Positions 7,736 through 15,702 of a stretch of DNA of 64,000 nucleotides are shown here, piece after piece. A model generated the notes under the pieces. It saw only the letters and a program-made list of their open reading frames with translations, had not been told where the DNA came from and ran no database searches. The stretch is from Diaphorobacter caeni (GTDB lineage: Bacteria; Pseudomonadota; Gammaproteobacteria; Burkholderiales; Burkholderiaceae_C): NCBI RefSeq assembly GCF_015354245.1, contig NZ_JADKYZ010000001.1, forward strand, positions 186,001-250,000, given 5' to 3'. Every line of letters starts with the position of its first letter. Positions within the stretch are counted from its first letter, which is position 1. The translations under genes were made by a program, and so were the position numbers.

Positions 7736-9043
7736 TCAGTTGCAGGAGCGGACCTTGATGTTCTTGTCCTTGGCGTACCTGTCGGCGAAGTCCTTCACCA
7801 GCGGATCGATGAGGGACTTGTCGGCCTGGTACCAGTCAGAGGTCACGACCCACTTGCTTCCGTTCCACTGCGCAATGCGTGCCCAGTCGGCGCCGATGTG
7901 GTTCTCGCAGCTGGTCTTGAACGGGCGCAGGATCTTGCCGAAGCCCAGTTCGTTGAGGCGCTCTTGCGTGAGGTTCAGGTTCTCCATGCCCCAGCGGATT
8001 TGCTCGGGTGTCATGACCTTGCCCTTGCCGTATTTTTCTTGCGCAGCGCGAATGCCTTCCACCTGCAGCATGGCAATCATCATGCCGCGTGTGTGCGCGA
8101 TGGCACCCAGTTCCTTGGCATTGCCCGCCGCGCCTTGGCCCTTGTCGTAGAGCATAGCCTTGACTTCGTCGTGCACCTTGTCGCGCTCGGCGGTGTTGTG
8201 GATGGTGACGGTGTTGTAGCCCTTGGCGCCGTCGATGTCCTTCACGTCATGGTCGGAGCCAGCCCACCACACGGCGTACATCTTTTCGCGCGCAAAACCG
8301 GTGGCTTGCGCTTCGCGGATGGCGGTGGGAGTCATCACGCCGGCAGACCACAGAATCACGTAGTCCGGGCGGAGCTGGCGCACTTGCAGCCAGGCCGATT
8401 TTTGCTCCACACCCGGTGCGGTAACCGGCAGCAGCGTGAGCGCAAAGCCTTCTTTTTCAGCGCGCTTTTGCAGCAGCGGAATGGGTTCCTTGCCGTACGG
8501 CGAGTCGTGGTAGACGAGCGCAATCTTCTTGCCCTTGAGGCTGCCCTTTTCCTTCTTCAGGATGTCCTGCACGATCGAGTCTGCAGCGGTCCAGTAGGTG
8601 CCGAGCAGCGGGAAATTCCACTCGAACACTTTGCCGTCCACCGATTGCGACAGGCCGTAGCCCGGCGTGACCACCGAGATCTTGTCGATCGGCGCCTTTT
8701 CGGTCACCGCGAAGGTGATGCCGGTGGACTGCGTGTCAAAGCCTGCAGCGCCGCTTCCCTTGCCCTTCAGACGCTCATAGCACTCCACGCCACGGCTGGT
8801 GTCGTAGGCGGTTTCGCACTCTTCATAAGAGAGCTTCACGCCGTTGACGCCACCTTTGGCATTGACGAGCTTGATGTAATCAAGCTTGCCGTCCCCCCAC
8901 GGAATACCGAGCGGCGCGAACTGGCCGGTGCGGTATGAGAGCAGCGGAACGAACTGCTCCTGTGCCTGCGCGGCTGCGCTGGCGGCGGCGCCCAGCCCTG
9001 CGAGGGCGAGCGTCATGGTGGCTGTCAAACGAGTGAGTTTCAT
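7736..9043 (-). CDS. ABC transporter substrate-binding protein, second of a tandem pair
   Basis: Periplasmic type I binding protein (435 aa) with signal peptide MKLTRLTATMTLALAG...AAAQAQ and Peripla_BP_6-type core: EQFVPLLSYRTGQFAP, KLDYIKLVNAKGGVNG, CETAYDTSRGVECYERLK. Closely similar to the neighbouring gene at 9141-10451 over its full length, including APGVEQKSxWLQVRQxRPDY, so the two are a tandem duplication. ATG 9043 is selected by its Shine-Dalgarno GGAGACAAGC and the signal peptide; the frame is open further upstream but without signal features. Cys pairs near the C-terminus (TSCENH, VRSCN) may form a disulfide. Confidence 0.93.
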   Translation of the reverse strand: MKLTRLTATMTLALAGLGAAASAAAQAQEQFVPLLSYRTGQFAPLGIPWGDGKLDYIKLVNAKGGVNGVKLSYEECETAYDTSRGVECYERLKGKGSGAAGFDTQSTGITFAVTEKAPIDKISVVTPGYGLSQSVDGKVFEWNFPLLGTYWTAADSIVQDILKKEKGSLKGKKIALVYHDSPYGKEPIPLLQKRAEKEGFALTLLPVTAPGVEQKSAWLQVRQLRPDYVILWSAGVMTPTAIREAQATGFAREKMYAVWWAGSDHDVKDIDGAKGYNTVTIHNTAERDKVHDEVKAMLYDKGQGAAGNAKELGAIAHTRGMMIAMLQVEGIRAAQEKYGKGKVMTPEQIRWGMENLNLTQERLNELGFGKILRPFKTSCENHIGADWARIAQWNGSKWVVTSDWYQADKSLIDPLVKDFADRYAKDKNIKVRSCN

Positions 9044-9140
9044 GCTTGTCTCCGGTTGGTGATGTGGAACGCTGCGGTGACATGACAGGCGCGACGCTTG
9101 TGGCGTTGCACCGGTCATGTCGGGGTGCTCTGTGCTGTGC

Positions 9141-10451
9141 TTACTTGCAATCGCTACGGCGGGTGATCTTCTTTTCCGCCAGGTACTTGTCGCCATGCTC
9201 CTTCACGAGTGGATCAAGCACCTTGGCGTCGGCTTGATACCAGTCGGATGTGTACTTCCAATCCTTGCCATCCCACGCATAAACGCGTGCGGCGCTGGAG
9301 CCCATGTGATTGGAGCAGCTGGTGGACATCGGCTGCATCACGCCGTCAAAGCCCAGTTCCTTGAGGCGGGCGGCATCCAGCTTGAGGTTCTCCATGCCCC
9401 AGCGCACTTGCTCGCCGGTCATGACTTGGCCCTTGCCGAATTTCTCTTGTGCAATGCGCACGGCCTCGATCGCCAGCATCTGTGTGATCACGCCATGCAC
9501 GTAGAGCACGCTGCCCACTTCGTCCTTGGGGCCGGTGCCTTGCTTGGCGTCGTGCACGTGCTTGAGGATGTCCTGCATCACCTTGGATGCCGTGCCGTGG
9601 CCATACAGCGAGAGCGCGTTGAAGCCCTTCGCACCATCGGCAACGTCACGCACTGCAGGCTCGGTGCCGCCCCACCACACGCTGTACATCTTCTCGCGCG
9701 GGAAACCGGTGGCTTGCGCTTCCTTCAGCGCGGTGGAATTCATCACGCCCCAGCCCCACAGCAGCAGGTAGTCAGGACGGTTCTGGCGCACTTGCAGCCA
9801 GGTGGATTTCTGCTCCACGCCGGGCGCGGTCACGGGCATCAATTGCAGCGTGAAGCCGTGCATCTGCGCGCGTTTTTCCAGCAGCGGAATGGCATCCTTG
9901 CCGAACGGGCTGTCGTGATAAACGTAAGCGATCTTCTTGCCCTTGAGCTTGTCGAGGCCGCCAGCCTGCTTGCCCAAATGCTGGATCAGGATGTCCGCGC
10001 CGGTCCAGTAGCTGCCCAGAAATGGGAAGTTCCACTGGAACGCATTGCCGTCCTGCGAGATCGACAGGCCGTAGCCCTGCGTCATCAGCGGGATCTTGTC
10101 CACGGGGGCTTTTTCGGTCAGCGCAAACGTGATGCCGGTGGCCAGAGGTTCCACCACGGCCACGCCGGGACGTGTCTTCAGGCGCTCGTAGCATTCCACG
10201 CCGCGGTCGGTGGCGTAGGCGGTTTCGCACTCTTCAAACGTGAGCTTCACGCCGTTCACGCCGCCATCGCGCGCGTTGATCATCTTGATGTAGTCCACCT
10301 TGCCGTTGGACCATGGAATACCGTAGGCCGCATAAGCACCGGTGCGATAGGTCAGTTGCGGAAAGAACTGTTCCTTGGCTTGTGCCATGGCGCTGGAGGC
10401 GAAGCCCGCAGTCAGCGCGGCGGCCAGTGCGATGTGGGTGAGTTTCTTCAC
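9141..10451 (-). CDS. ABC transporter substrate-binding protein, first of a tandem pair
   Basis: Periplasmic binding protein of 436 residues with signal KKLTHIALAAALTAGFASSAMAQA. The mature part (EQFFPQLTYRTGAYAAYG, KVDYIKMINARDGGVNG, CETAYATDRGVECYERLK) parallels the second copy. The start is GTG 10451, set by GAGGAGACAACC just upstream, the same ribosome site style as the paralogue. It sits 73 bases after the LivM-like permease gene. Having two receptors for one translocon suggests two related ligands or a high- and a low-affinity version (inference). Confidence 0.93.
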   Translation of the reverse strand: MKKLTHIALAAALTAGFASSAMAQAKEQFFPQLTYRTGAYAAYGIPWSNGKVDYIKMINARDGGVNGVKLTFEECETAYATDRGVECYERLKTRPGVAVVEPLATGITFALTEKAPVDKIPLMTQGYGLSISQDGNAFQWNFPFLGSYWTGADILIQHLGKQAGGLDKLKGKKIAYVYHDSPFGKDAIPLLEKRAQMHGFTLQLMPVTAPGVEQKSTWLQVRQNRPDYLLLWGWGVMNSTALKEAQATGFPREKMYSVWWGGTEPAVRDVADGAKGFNALSLYGHGTASKVMQDILKHVHDAKQGTGPKDEVGSVLYVHGVITQMLAIEAVRIAQEKFGKGQVMTGEQVRWGMENLKLDAARLKELGFDGVMQPMSTSCSNHMGSSAARVYAWDGKDWKYTSDWYQADAKVLDPLVKEHGDKYLAEKKITRRSDCK

Positions 10452-10524
10452 GGTTGTCTCCTCGGGGATTGGTTTGAAGTAAATGGGTTGCTGTTGTCTC
10501 AAGCGTTGCGGATCGTGTTGACCC

Positions 10525-11601
10525 TCAATGCGGGAACGGCCACACGCGCATCTTTTGTTTGCCGGTGGACCACAGCTTGGCGATGCCGTGCGGCTCCACG
10601 ATCAGGAACCAGACGATCAACGCGCCAAAGATGATGAACTCGGCGTGCGAAATGCCCGCCGTGGAAATCTGCACGCCGAACACGCCTGCGATGGCGGGCA
10701 GCACCAGATTCAGCACGATCGGCAGCACCACGATGAAGGCCGCACCGAAGAAGCTGCCCATGATGGAGCCCATGCCGCCGATGATCACCATGAACAGCAG
10801 CTTGAACGAAATGTCCACCGAGAACGCCGCAGGCTCCCACGCGCCCAGGTGCACAAAGCCCCACAGCGCGCCCGCCATACCGACGATGAACGAGCTGACC
10901 GCAAACGCGCTGAGCTTGGCGTACATCGGGCGAATGCCGATCACGCTGGCTGCCACGTCCATGTCGCGTATGGCCATCCACTCGCGCCCGATGGCACCGC
11001 GCACAAGGTTCTTGGCCAGCAGCGCAATCACCACCAGCACCGCAAGGCAGAACAGGTATTTGGATTGGGGCGACTGGATGGGCATGCCCAGCAGTTCAAG
11101 GTTAGCCACCGACACCGAGCCCGAAGGCGAATCGTTGGTGAACCACTTGATGCGCAGGAACATCCAGTCGGCAAAGAACTGCGCAGCCAGCGTCGCAACG
11201 GCCAGATAGAGGCCCTTCACGCGCAGGCTGGGCAGACCGAACAGGATGCCGAAAAACGTGGCGCACAAGCCGCCCAGAATCAGCGCCGCCACCAGCGGCA
11301 TGCCCGGCACGCGCACCATGAAGTTGTACGCGCCGTACGCACCCACCGCCATGAAAGCGCCCGAGCCCAGCGAGATTTGCCCGCAGTAGCCGACAAGGAT
11401 ATTCACCCCCAGCGCGGCCAGCGACATGATGACCAGCGGGGTCAGAATGGCGAGATAGAAGTAATCGGTGGCGAACATTGGCACCACCAGAAACGCTGCC
11501 GCCACGAGCAGCAAAATCGCGATCTTGTCCTGCCGGATCGGGAAGATCTGCTGATCGGCGCGGTAGCTGGTTTTGAACTGACCGTTCTCACGATAGAACA
11601 T
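10525..11601 (-). CDS. Branched-chain-type ABC transporter permease (LivM-like)
   Basis: Integral membrane subunit of 358 residues with about nine to ten hydrophobic segments. The LivM hallmark GVNILVGYCGQISLGSGAFMAVGAYGAY is present in the second quarter, and the EAA-like loop GREWMAIRDMDVAASVIGI follows later. ATG 11601 gives MFYRENGQFKTSYRADQQIF, a cytoplasmic leader before the first membrane helix. It pairs with the LivH-like permease 110 bases upstream in the same operon. Confidence 0.93.
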   Translation of the reverse strand: MFYRENGQFKTSYRADQQIFPIRQDKIAILLLVAAAFLVVPMFATDYFYLAILTPLVIMSLAALGVNILVGYCGQISLGSGAFMAVGAYGAYNFMVRVPGMPLVAALILGGLCATFFGILFGLPSLRVKGLYLAVATLAAQFFADWMFLRIKWFTNDSPSGSVSVANLELLGMPIQSPQSKYLFCLAVLVVIALLAKNLVRGAIGREWMAIRDMDVAASVIGIRPMYAKLSAFAVSSFIVGMAGALWGFVHLGAWEPAAFSVDISFKLLFMVIIGGMGSIMGSFFGAAFIVVLPIVLNLVLPAIAGVFGVQISTAGISHAEFIIFGALIVWFLIVEPHGIAKLWSTGKQKMRVWPFPH

Positions 11602-11711
11602 GTGAGCTTCTCCTTATCGTTATGCGTTCACACGCGATCGATGTTTTTGCACGCGGGCGCATCCATCCATGGTGCTGCGCGCCGTCTTCGAAAAATGATT
11701 GCTCTCGTATG

Positions 11712-12641
11712 TCATACGCGATCAATGATCTTTTCACCGAACAGTCCTTGCGGACGGAACAGCAGGAACACCAGCGCCAGCACATAGGCGAACCAGATTT
11801 CAATACCGCCGCCGACAAACGGGCCAAGATACACCTCGGAGAGCTTCTCGCCCACGCCGATGATCAGGCCGCCGATGATGGCGCCGGGCACTGATGTAAG
11901 GCCGCCCAGAATCACCACCGGCAGCGCGCGCAGCGCAACGGTTGTGAGCGTGAACTGCACGCCGAGCTTGGAGCCCCAGATCATTCCCGCCACCAGCGCC
12001 ACCACACCCGCCACGCACCACACGATCACCCAGATACGGTTGAGCGGAATGCCGATGGATTGCGCGGCCTGGTGGTCGTCGGCCACGGCGCGCAGCGCGC
12101 GGCCGGTGCTGGTTTTCTGAAAGAAGATCGACAGCGCCACCACCAAGCAGGCAGCGATCACGGCGGCAATCACGTCTTCCTGATTGACCATCACGCCGCC
12201 TTCAAACACCGACTCCAGCAGGAACACGGGGTCCTTGGGCATGCCCACGTCGATCTTGTAGATCTCGCTGCCGAACAGCGTCTGGCCGACGCCTTCCAGA
12301 AAGTAGGTGATGCCGAGCGTCGCCATCAGCAGCGTGGCTGCCTCCTGATTCACCAGATGGCGCAGCACGAGTCGCTCGATCAGCCACGCGCAGATGAACA
12401 TCACCACCGCCGCCAGAATGAAGGCCACCACGTTGGCGAAGATTTTGTTTTCGATGCCGGTCCACTGCGGAATCCATTCCGCAAAACGCGCCATCGCCAG
12501 CGCCGCGAACAGCACCATCGCACCTTGCGCGAAGTTGAAGACACCGGACGCTTTGAAGATCAGCACGAAGCCGAGCGCAACCAGCGCATACAGCATGCCC
12601 GCCATGAGGCCGCCGAACAGGGTTTCCAGAAAGAATGCCAT
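11712..12641 (-). CDS. Branched-chain-type ABC transporter permease (LivH-like)
   Basis: Membrane subunit of 309 residues starting MAFFLETLFGGLMAGMLYALVALGFVLIFKASGVFNFAQG, the standard LivH opening. The conserved cytoplasmic loop GRALRAVADDHQAAQSIGIPLNRI contacts the ATPases. The GLTSVPGAIIGGLIIGVGE helix and the C-terminal LVFLLFRPQGLFGEK are also typical. It lies 17 bases downstream of the LivG-like ATPase gene, so translation is probably coupled. Confidence 0.94.
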   Translation of the reverse strand: MAFFLETLFGGLMAGMLYALVALGFVLIFKASGVFNFAQGAMVLFAALAMARFAEWIPQWTGIENKIFANVVAFILAAVVMFICAWLIERLVLRHLVNQEAATLLMATLGITYFLEGVGQTLFGSEIYKIDVGMPKDPVFLLESVFEGGVMVNQEDVIAAVIAACLVVALSIFFQKTSTGRALRAVADDHQAAQSIGIPLNRIWVIVWCVAGVVALVAGMIWGSKLGVQFTLTTVALRALPVVILGGLTSVPGAIIGGLIIGVGEKLSEVYLGPFVGGGIEIWFAYVLALVFLLFRPQGLFGEKIIDRV

Positions 12642-12658
12642 TTCGTATGTCTCCCCGA

Positions 12659-13447
12659 TCAGTGGCTCGTGCCCAGATAGGCGCGGATCACGTCTTCGTT
12701 GTTGCGCACTTCATCGGGCGCGCCGTCGCCGATCTTCTTGCCGTAGTCGAGCACGACCACGCGGTCCGAGATGTCCATCACCACACCCATGTCATGCTCG
12801 ATCAGCACGATGGTGGTGCCGAACTCGTCATTCACATCAAGAATGAAGCGGCACATGTCCTGCTTTTCTTCCACGTTCATGCCGGCCATCGGCTCGTCGA
12901 GCAGCAGCACTTGCGGCTCCATGGCGAGGGCACGTCCCAGGTCCACGCGCTTTTGCAGGCCGTAGGGCAACTGGCCCACAGGCGTTTTGCGGAAGGCTTG
13001 GATTTCAAGGAAGTCGATGATGTGTTCGACGAACTCGCGGTGCTTGATCTCTTCACGCTCCGCAGGGCCGATGCGCAGGGCCTGAAGGAGCATGTTGCTT
13101 TTGATCTTCAGATTGCGACCAGTCATGATGTTGTCGATCACGCTCATGCCCTTGAACAGCGCAAGGTTCTGAAACGTGCGCGCCACGCCCATCTCGGCGA
13201 CCTGGCGGCTGTTCATGTGATCGAAGGTCTTGCCGCGGAACGTGATCGAGCCTTCGCTGGGCGTATACACGCCGTTGATGCAGTTGAGCATGGAGCTCTT
13301 GCCTGCGCCATTCGGGCCGATGATGGAGCGGATTTCGTGCTCCTTCACGTTGAACGAGATATCGGTGAGCGCCTTCACGCCGCCGAATCTGAGGCTGATA
13401 TTTTTGATGTCGAGGATGACATCGCCAATCTTCTTGTCGTTGCTCAT
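12659..13447 (-). CDS. Branched-chain-type ABC transporter ATPase (LivG-like)
   Basis: ATP-binding subunit of 262 residues with Walker A GPNGAGKS at 44-51, Walker B VLLLDEPMAGM and the LivG-specific end VLDYGKKIGDGAPDEVRNNEDVIRAYLG. The signature region reads LPYGLQKRVDLGRALA, the usual divergent form in this subfamily. Only 26 bases separate it from the preceding ligase gene, so ligase and transporter are on one transcript. Confidence 0.94.
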   Translation of the reverse strand: MSNDKKIGDVILDIKNISLRFGGVKALTDISFNVKEHEIRSIIGPNGAGKSSMLNCINGVYTPSEGSITFRGKTFDHMNSRQVAEMGVARTFQNLALFKGMSVIDNIMTGRNLKIKSNMLLQALRIGPAEREEIKHREFVEHIIDFLEIQAFRKTPVGQLPYGLQKRVDLGRALAMEPQVLLLDEPMAGMNVEEKQDMCRFILDVNDEFGTTIVLIEHDMGVVMDISDRVVVLDYGKKIGDGAPDEVRNNEDVIRAYLGTSH

Positions 13448-13473
13448 GATGGGTGCTTGCCTCGTGTTGCGCC

Positions 13474-15399
13474 TCAGGCGCTGGCCTTGTGGAGCTTGGC
13501 GCCGGTGATCTTCAGCGTGGCGCTCACGCTGCCCTTGCGACCGTCCTCGAACTTCACCTGCGTTTCAATGAACTGCTCGGTCTTGCCGCCGTAGAGCGCA
13601 TCGACGAGCACGCCATACTTGTCGGCGATGAAGTTGCGGCGCACCTTGCGGGTGCGGGTCAGCTCGTCATCGTCGGGATCGAGTTCCTTGTGCAGCACGA
13701 TGAAGCGCGCGATCTGCGTGTCGGCCATGCCGGGCTCGCCCGCGAGATCCTTGTTGACTTGGCCGATGCAGTCGGCGATCAGCGTGATCACCTTTTCCTT
13801 GGTGGCCAGATCGACATAGCCGCCGTACGGCAGGTTCTGGCGCTCGGCCCAGTTGCCCACGGCTTCGTAGTCGATGTTGATGAACGCGCAGACCTCATCG
13901 CGCTGATTGCCAAAGCACACGGCCTCTTTGATCTGCGGGAAGAACTTGAGCTTGTTCTCGATGTAGTTCGGCGCAAACATGGCGCCGGTGTTCATCTTGC
14001 CCACGTCCTTGGCGCGGTCGATGATGCGCAGGTCACCATCGGCATCGAGCACGCCCGCGTCGCCGGTTTTGAAGTAGCCGTTTTCGTCGATCACTTCGGC
14101 GGTGGCGTCGGGGCGCTTGTAGTACTCCTTGAGCACCGAAACGCCCTTGACCAGCACTTCGCCGTTGTCGGCGATCTTGAGTTCGATGCCCGGTGCGGCG
14201 CGGCCCACGCTGTTGAGCTTGACCGCCTTGTCGCGCTGGATGCAGACATACGCGCAGGTCTCGGTCTGGCCGTAGAGCTGTTTCAGGTTGATGCCGATGG
14301 AGCGGAAGAAACGGAACAGGTCGGGACCGATGGCGGCGCCCGCCGTGTAGGCCACGCGGATCTGCGACAGGCCCATCACGTTGCGCAGAGGACCGTAGAT
14401 GAAGAGGTCGCCAAGCTTGTACTTGAAGCGGTCCATCGCGCCGACGGGTTTGCCGTCGAGAATGTCGGAGCCCACGCGGCGCGCGAGATCCATGCACTTC
14501 TCGAACAGCCAGCGCTTGGGCCTGGCCGCGTCTTCCATGCGGATCGACACCGATGTGAGCATGCCCTCGAACACGCGCGGTGGCGCGAAGTAGTAGGTCG
14601 GTCCGATCTCGCGCAGGTCGATGCTCACCGTGGCGGCGGACTCAGGACAGTTGATGGTGAAGCCCGCGGTCAGCCACTGCGCGAGCGAGAACAGGTGATC
14701 ACCCACCCATGCCGGTGGCAGGTAGGAGATGACGTTGTCATGGGGGTTGAGGTTGTCCACCTCGATGGCGCCCTTGGCCGATCCGGCGAAGCTCGCATGC
14801 GTCTGGCACACGCCCTTGGGCGTGCCGGTGGTGCCGGAGGTGTAGAGAATCACCGAGACGTCGGATGGCTCGATGAGCTCGATCCGCTTGTCCCATTCGC
14901 CCGGATGGGCGCGGGCCCATTCGGCGCCTTTCTTCATCAGGTCTTCGGTGCTGATGAGGCCGGGCGCGTCGTACTTGCGCAGGCCGCGTGGGTCGTCATA
15001 GATGATGTGGCGGATGCTTGGAACCGATTCGCGCACTTCGAGCAGCTTGTCGACCTGTTCCTGGTTTTCGGCGAAGGCGAACTGGATCTCAGCGTCCTTC
15101 ATCACGAAATTCATTTCGGAAGCGACCGCGTCCTGATACAGCGGAATCGGCACGCCGCCGATGCTCTGCACGGCCACGAAGCCGAGGTACAGATGAGGGC
15201 GGTTGTCGCTCACGAAGGCCAGGTTCTGCCCACGCTCGAAGCCCAGCGCCAGCAAACCGCAGGCCATCTGGCGCACCTCGGTCGCGGCCTCACGCCAGCT
15301 CCATGTCTGCCAGATGCCATACTCTTTTTCGCGCAGCGCTGGCGCATCCGGTCTTTCGGCGGCGTGTCGCAACAGCAAATGGGGGAACGTTGTCTTCAT
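13474..15399 (-). CDS. AMP-dependent acyl-CoA ligase (FadD/long-chain type)
   Basis: First gene of the eight-gene operon; a 641-residue adenylate-forming enzyme expected to make an acyl-AMP and then acyl-CoA. The phosphate-binding loop YTSGTTGTPKG is at residues 186-196, LYGQTET gives the adenine motif, YFKTGDAG the hinge, and RTRKVRRNFI near the C-terminus carries the catalytic-lysine region. Length and the long C-terminal domain match the long-chain/FadD15-like group. Genetic linkage to a Liv-type transporter and a PaaK-like ligase implies uptake coupled to CoA activation (inference); the substrate could be a fatty, aryl-alkanoic or aromatic acid. Confidence 0.9.
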   Translation of the reverse strand: MKTTFPHLLLRHAAERPDAPALREKEYGIWQTWSWREAATEVRQMACGLLALGFERGQNLAFVSDNRPHLYLGFVAVQSIGGVPIPLYQDAVASEMNFVMKDAEIQFAFAENQEQVDKLLEVRESVPSIRHIIYDDPRGLRKYDAPGLISTEDLMKKGAEWARAHPGEWDKRIELIEPSDVSVILYTSGTTGTPKGVCQTHASFAGSAKGAIEVDNLNPHDNVISYLPPAWVGDHLFSLAQWLTAGFTINCPESAATVSIDLREIGPTYYFAPPRVFEGMLTSVSIRMEDAARPKRWLFEKCMDLARRVGSDILDGKPVGAMDRFKYKLGDLFIYGPLRNVMGLSQIRVAYTAGAAIGPDLFRFFRSIGINLKQLYGQTETCAYVCIQRDKAVKLNSVGRAAPGIELKIADNGEVLVKGVSVLKEYYKRPDATAEVIDENGYFKTGDAGVLDADGDLRIIDRAKDVGKMNTGAMFAPNYIENKLKFFPQIKEAVCFGNQRDEVCAFINIDYEAVGNWAERQNLPYGGYVDLATKEKVITLIADCIGQVNKDLAGEPGMADTQIARFIVLHKELDPDDDELTRTRKVRRNFIADKYGVLVDALYGGKTEQFIETQVKFEDGRKGSVSATLKITGAKLHKASA

Positions 15400-15489
15400 T
15401 CCTGTACCTATCCAGTGAGTGAACGGATGGGCCAGTTGCCAAAAGCAAAGGGCGAGTCCATCAAGATGTTGCGAATGGTAGAAACAACT

Positions 15490-15499
15490 TTGACGTCAA
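15490..15499. promoter_or_regulatory. 10-bp palindrome upstream of the ligase/ABC operon
   Basis: TTGACGTCAA is perfectly self-complementary and lies 91 bases before the operon start codon. Its leftward reading TTGACG could also serve as a -35 box, but no good -10 box follows. Operator role is an inference from position. Confidence 0.35.
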
Positions 15500-15523
15500 T
15501 ATGTCTTTCCGCTGACAATTTGC

Positions 15524-15548
15524 GGGTTAGTCCTCACGGGTCTAACCC
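15524..15548. promoter_or_regulatory. Inverted repeat GGGTTAG-N11-CTAACCC
   Basis: Seven-base perfect arms separated by 11 bases, in the divergent promoter region. Spacing fits a dimeric regulator contacting successive major grooves (inference). Confidence 0.35.
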
Positions 15549-15702
15549 TGCTGTGGTGAAAGACGTGACAAGGATCAAAAAATGCCGACCGTTCAAGGGT
15601 TTTCGATGATGTTTGCATCACTTTTCTTGTTTATCCCCGCGCGCACGGTCACCGCGTCCGCGTGTTCACGAGACTGATCCACACTGGCGGTATCCTCACA
15701 CC

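Larger units (their letters stand above)
15400..15702. other. Divergent promoter region between the ligase operon and the exeA-like gene
   Basis: About 300 bases without a credible gene. It holds two symmetrical elements: a perfect palindrome TTGACGTCAA at 15490-15499, and the inverted repeat GGGTTAG / CTAACCC at 15524-15530 and 15542-15548. Both lie 90-150 bases upstream of the operon start and are candidate operators. An open frame leading into the ATPase gene from 15613 is not convincing as coding. Confidence 0.6.
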
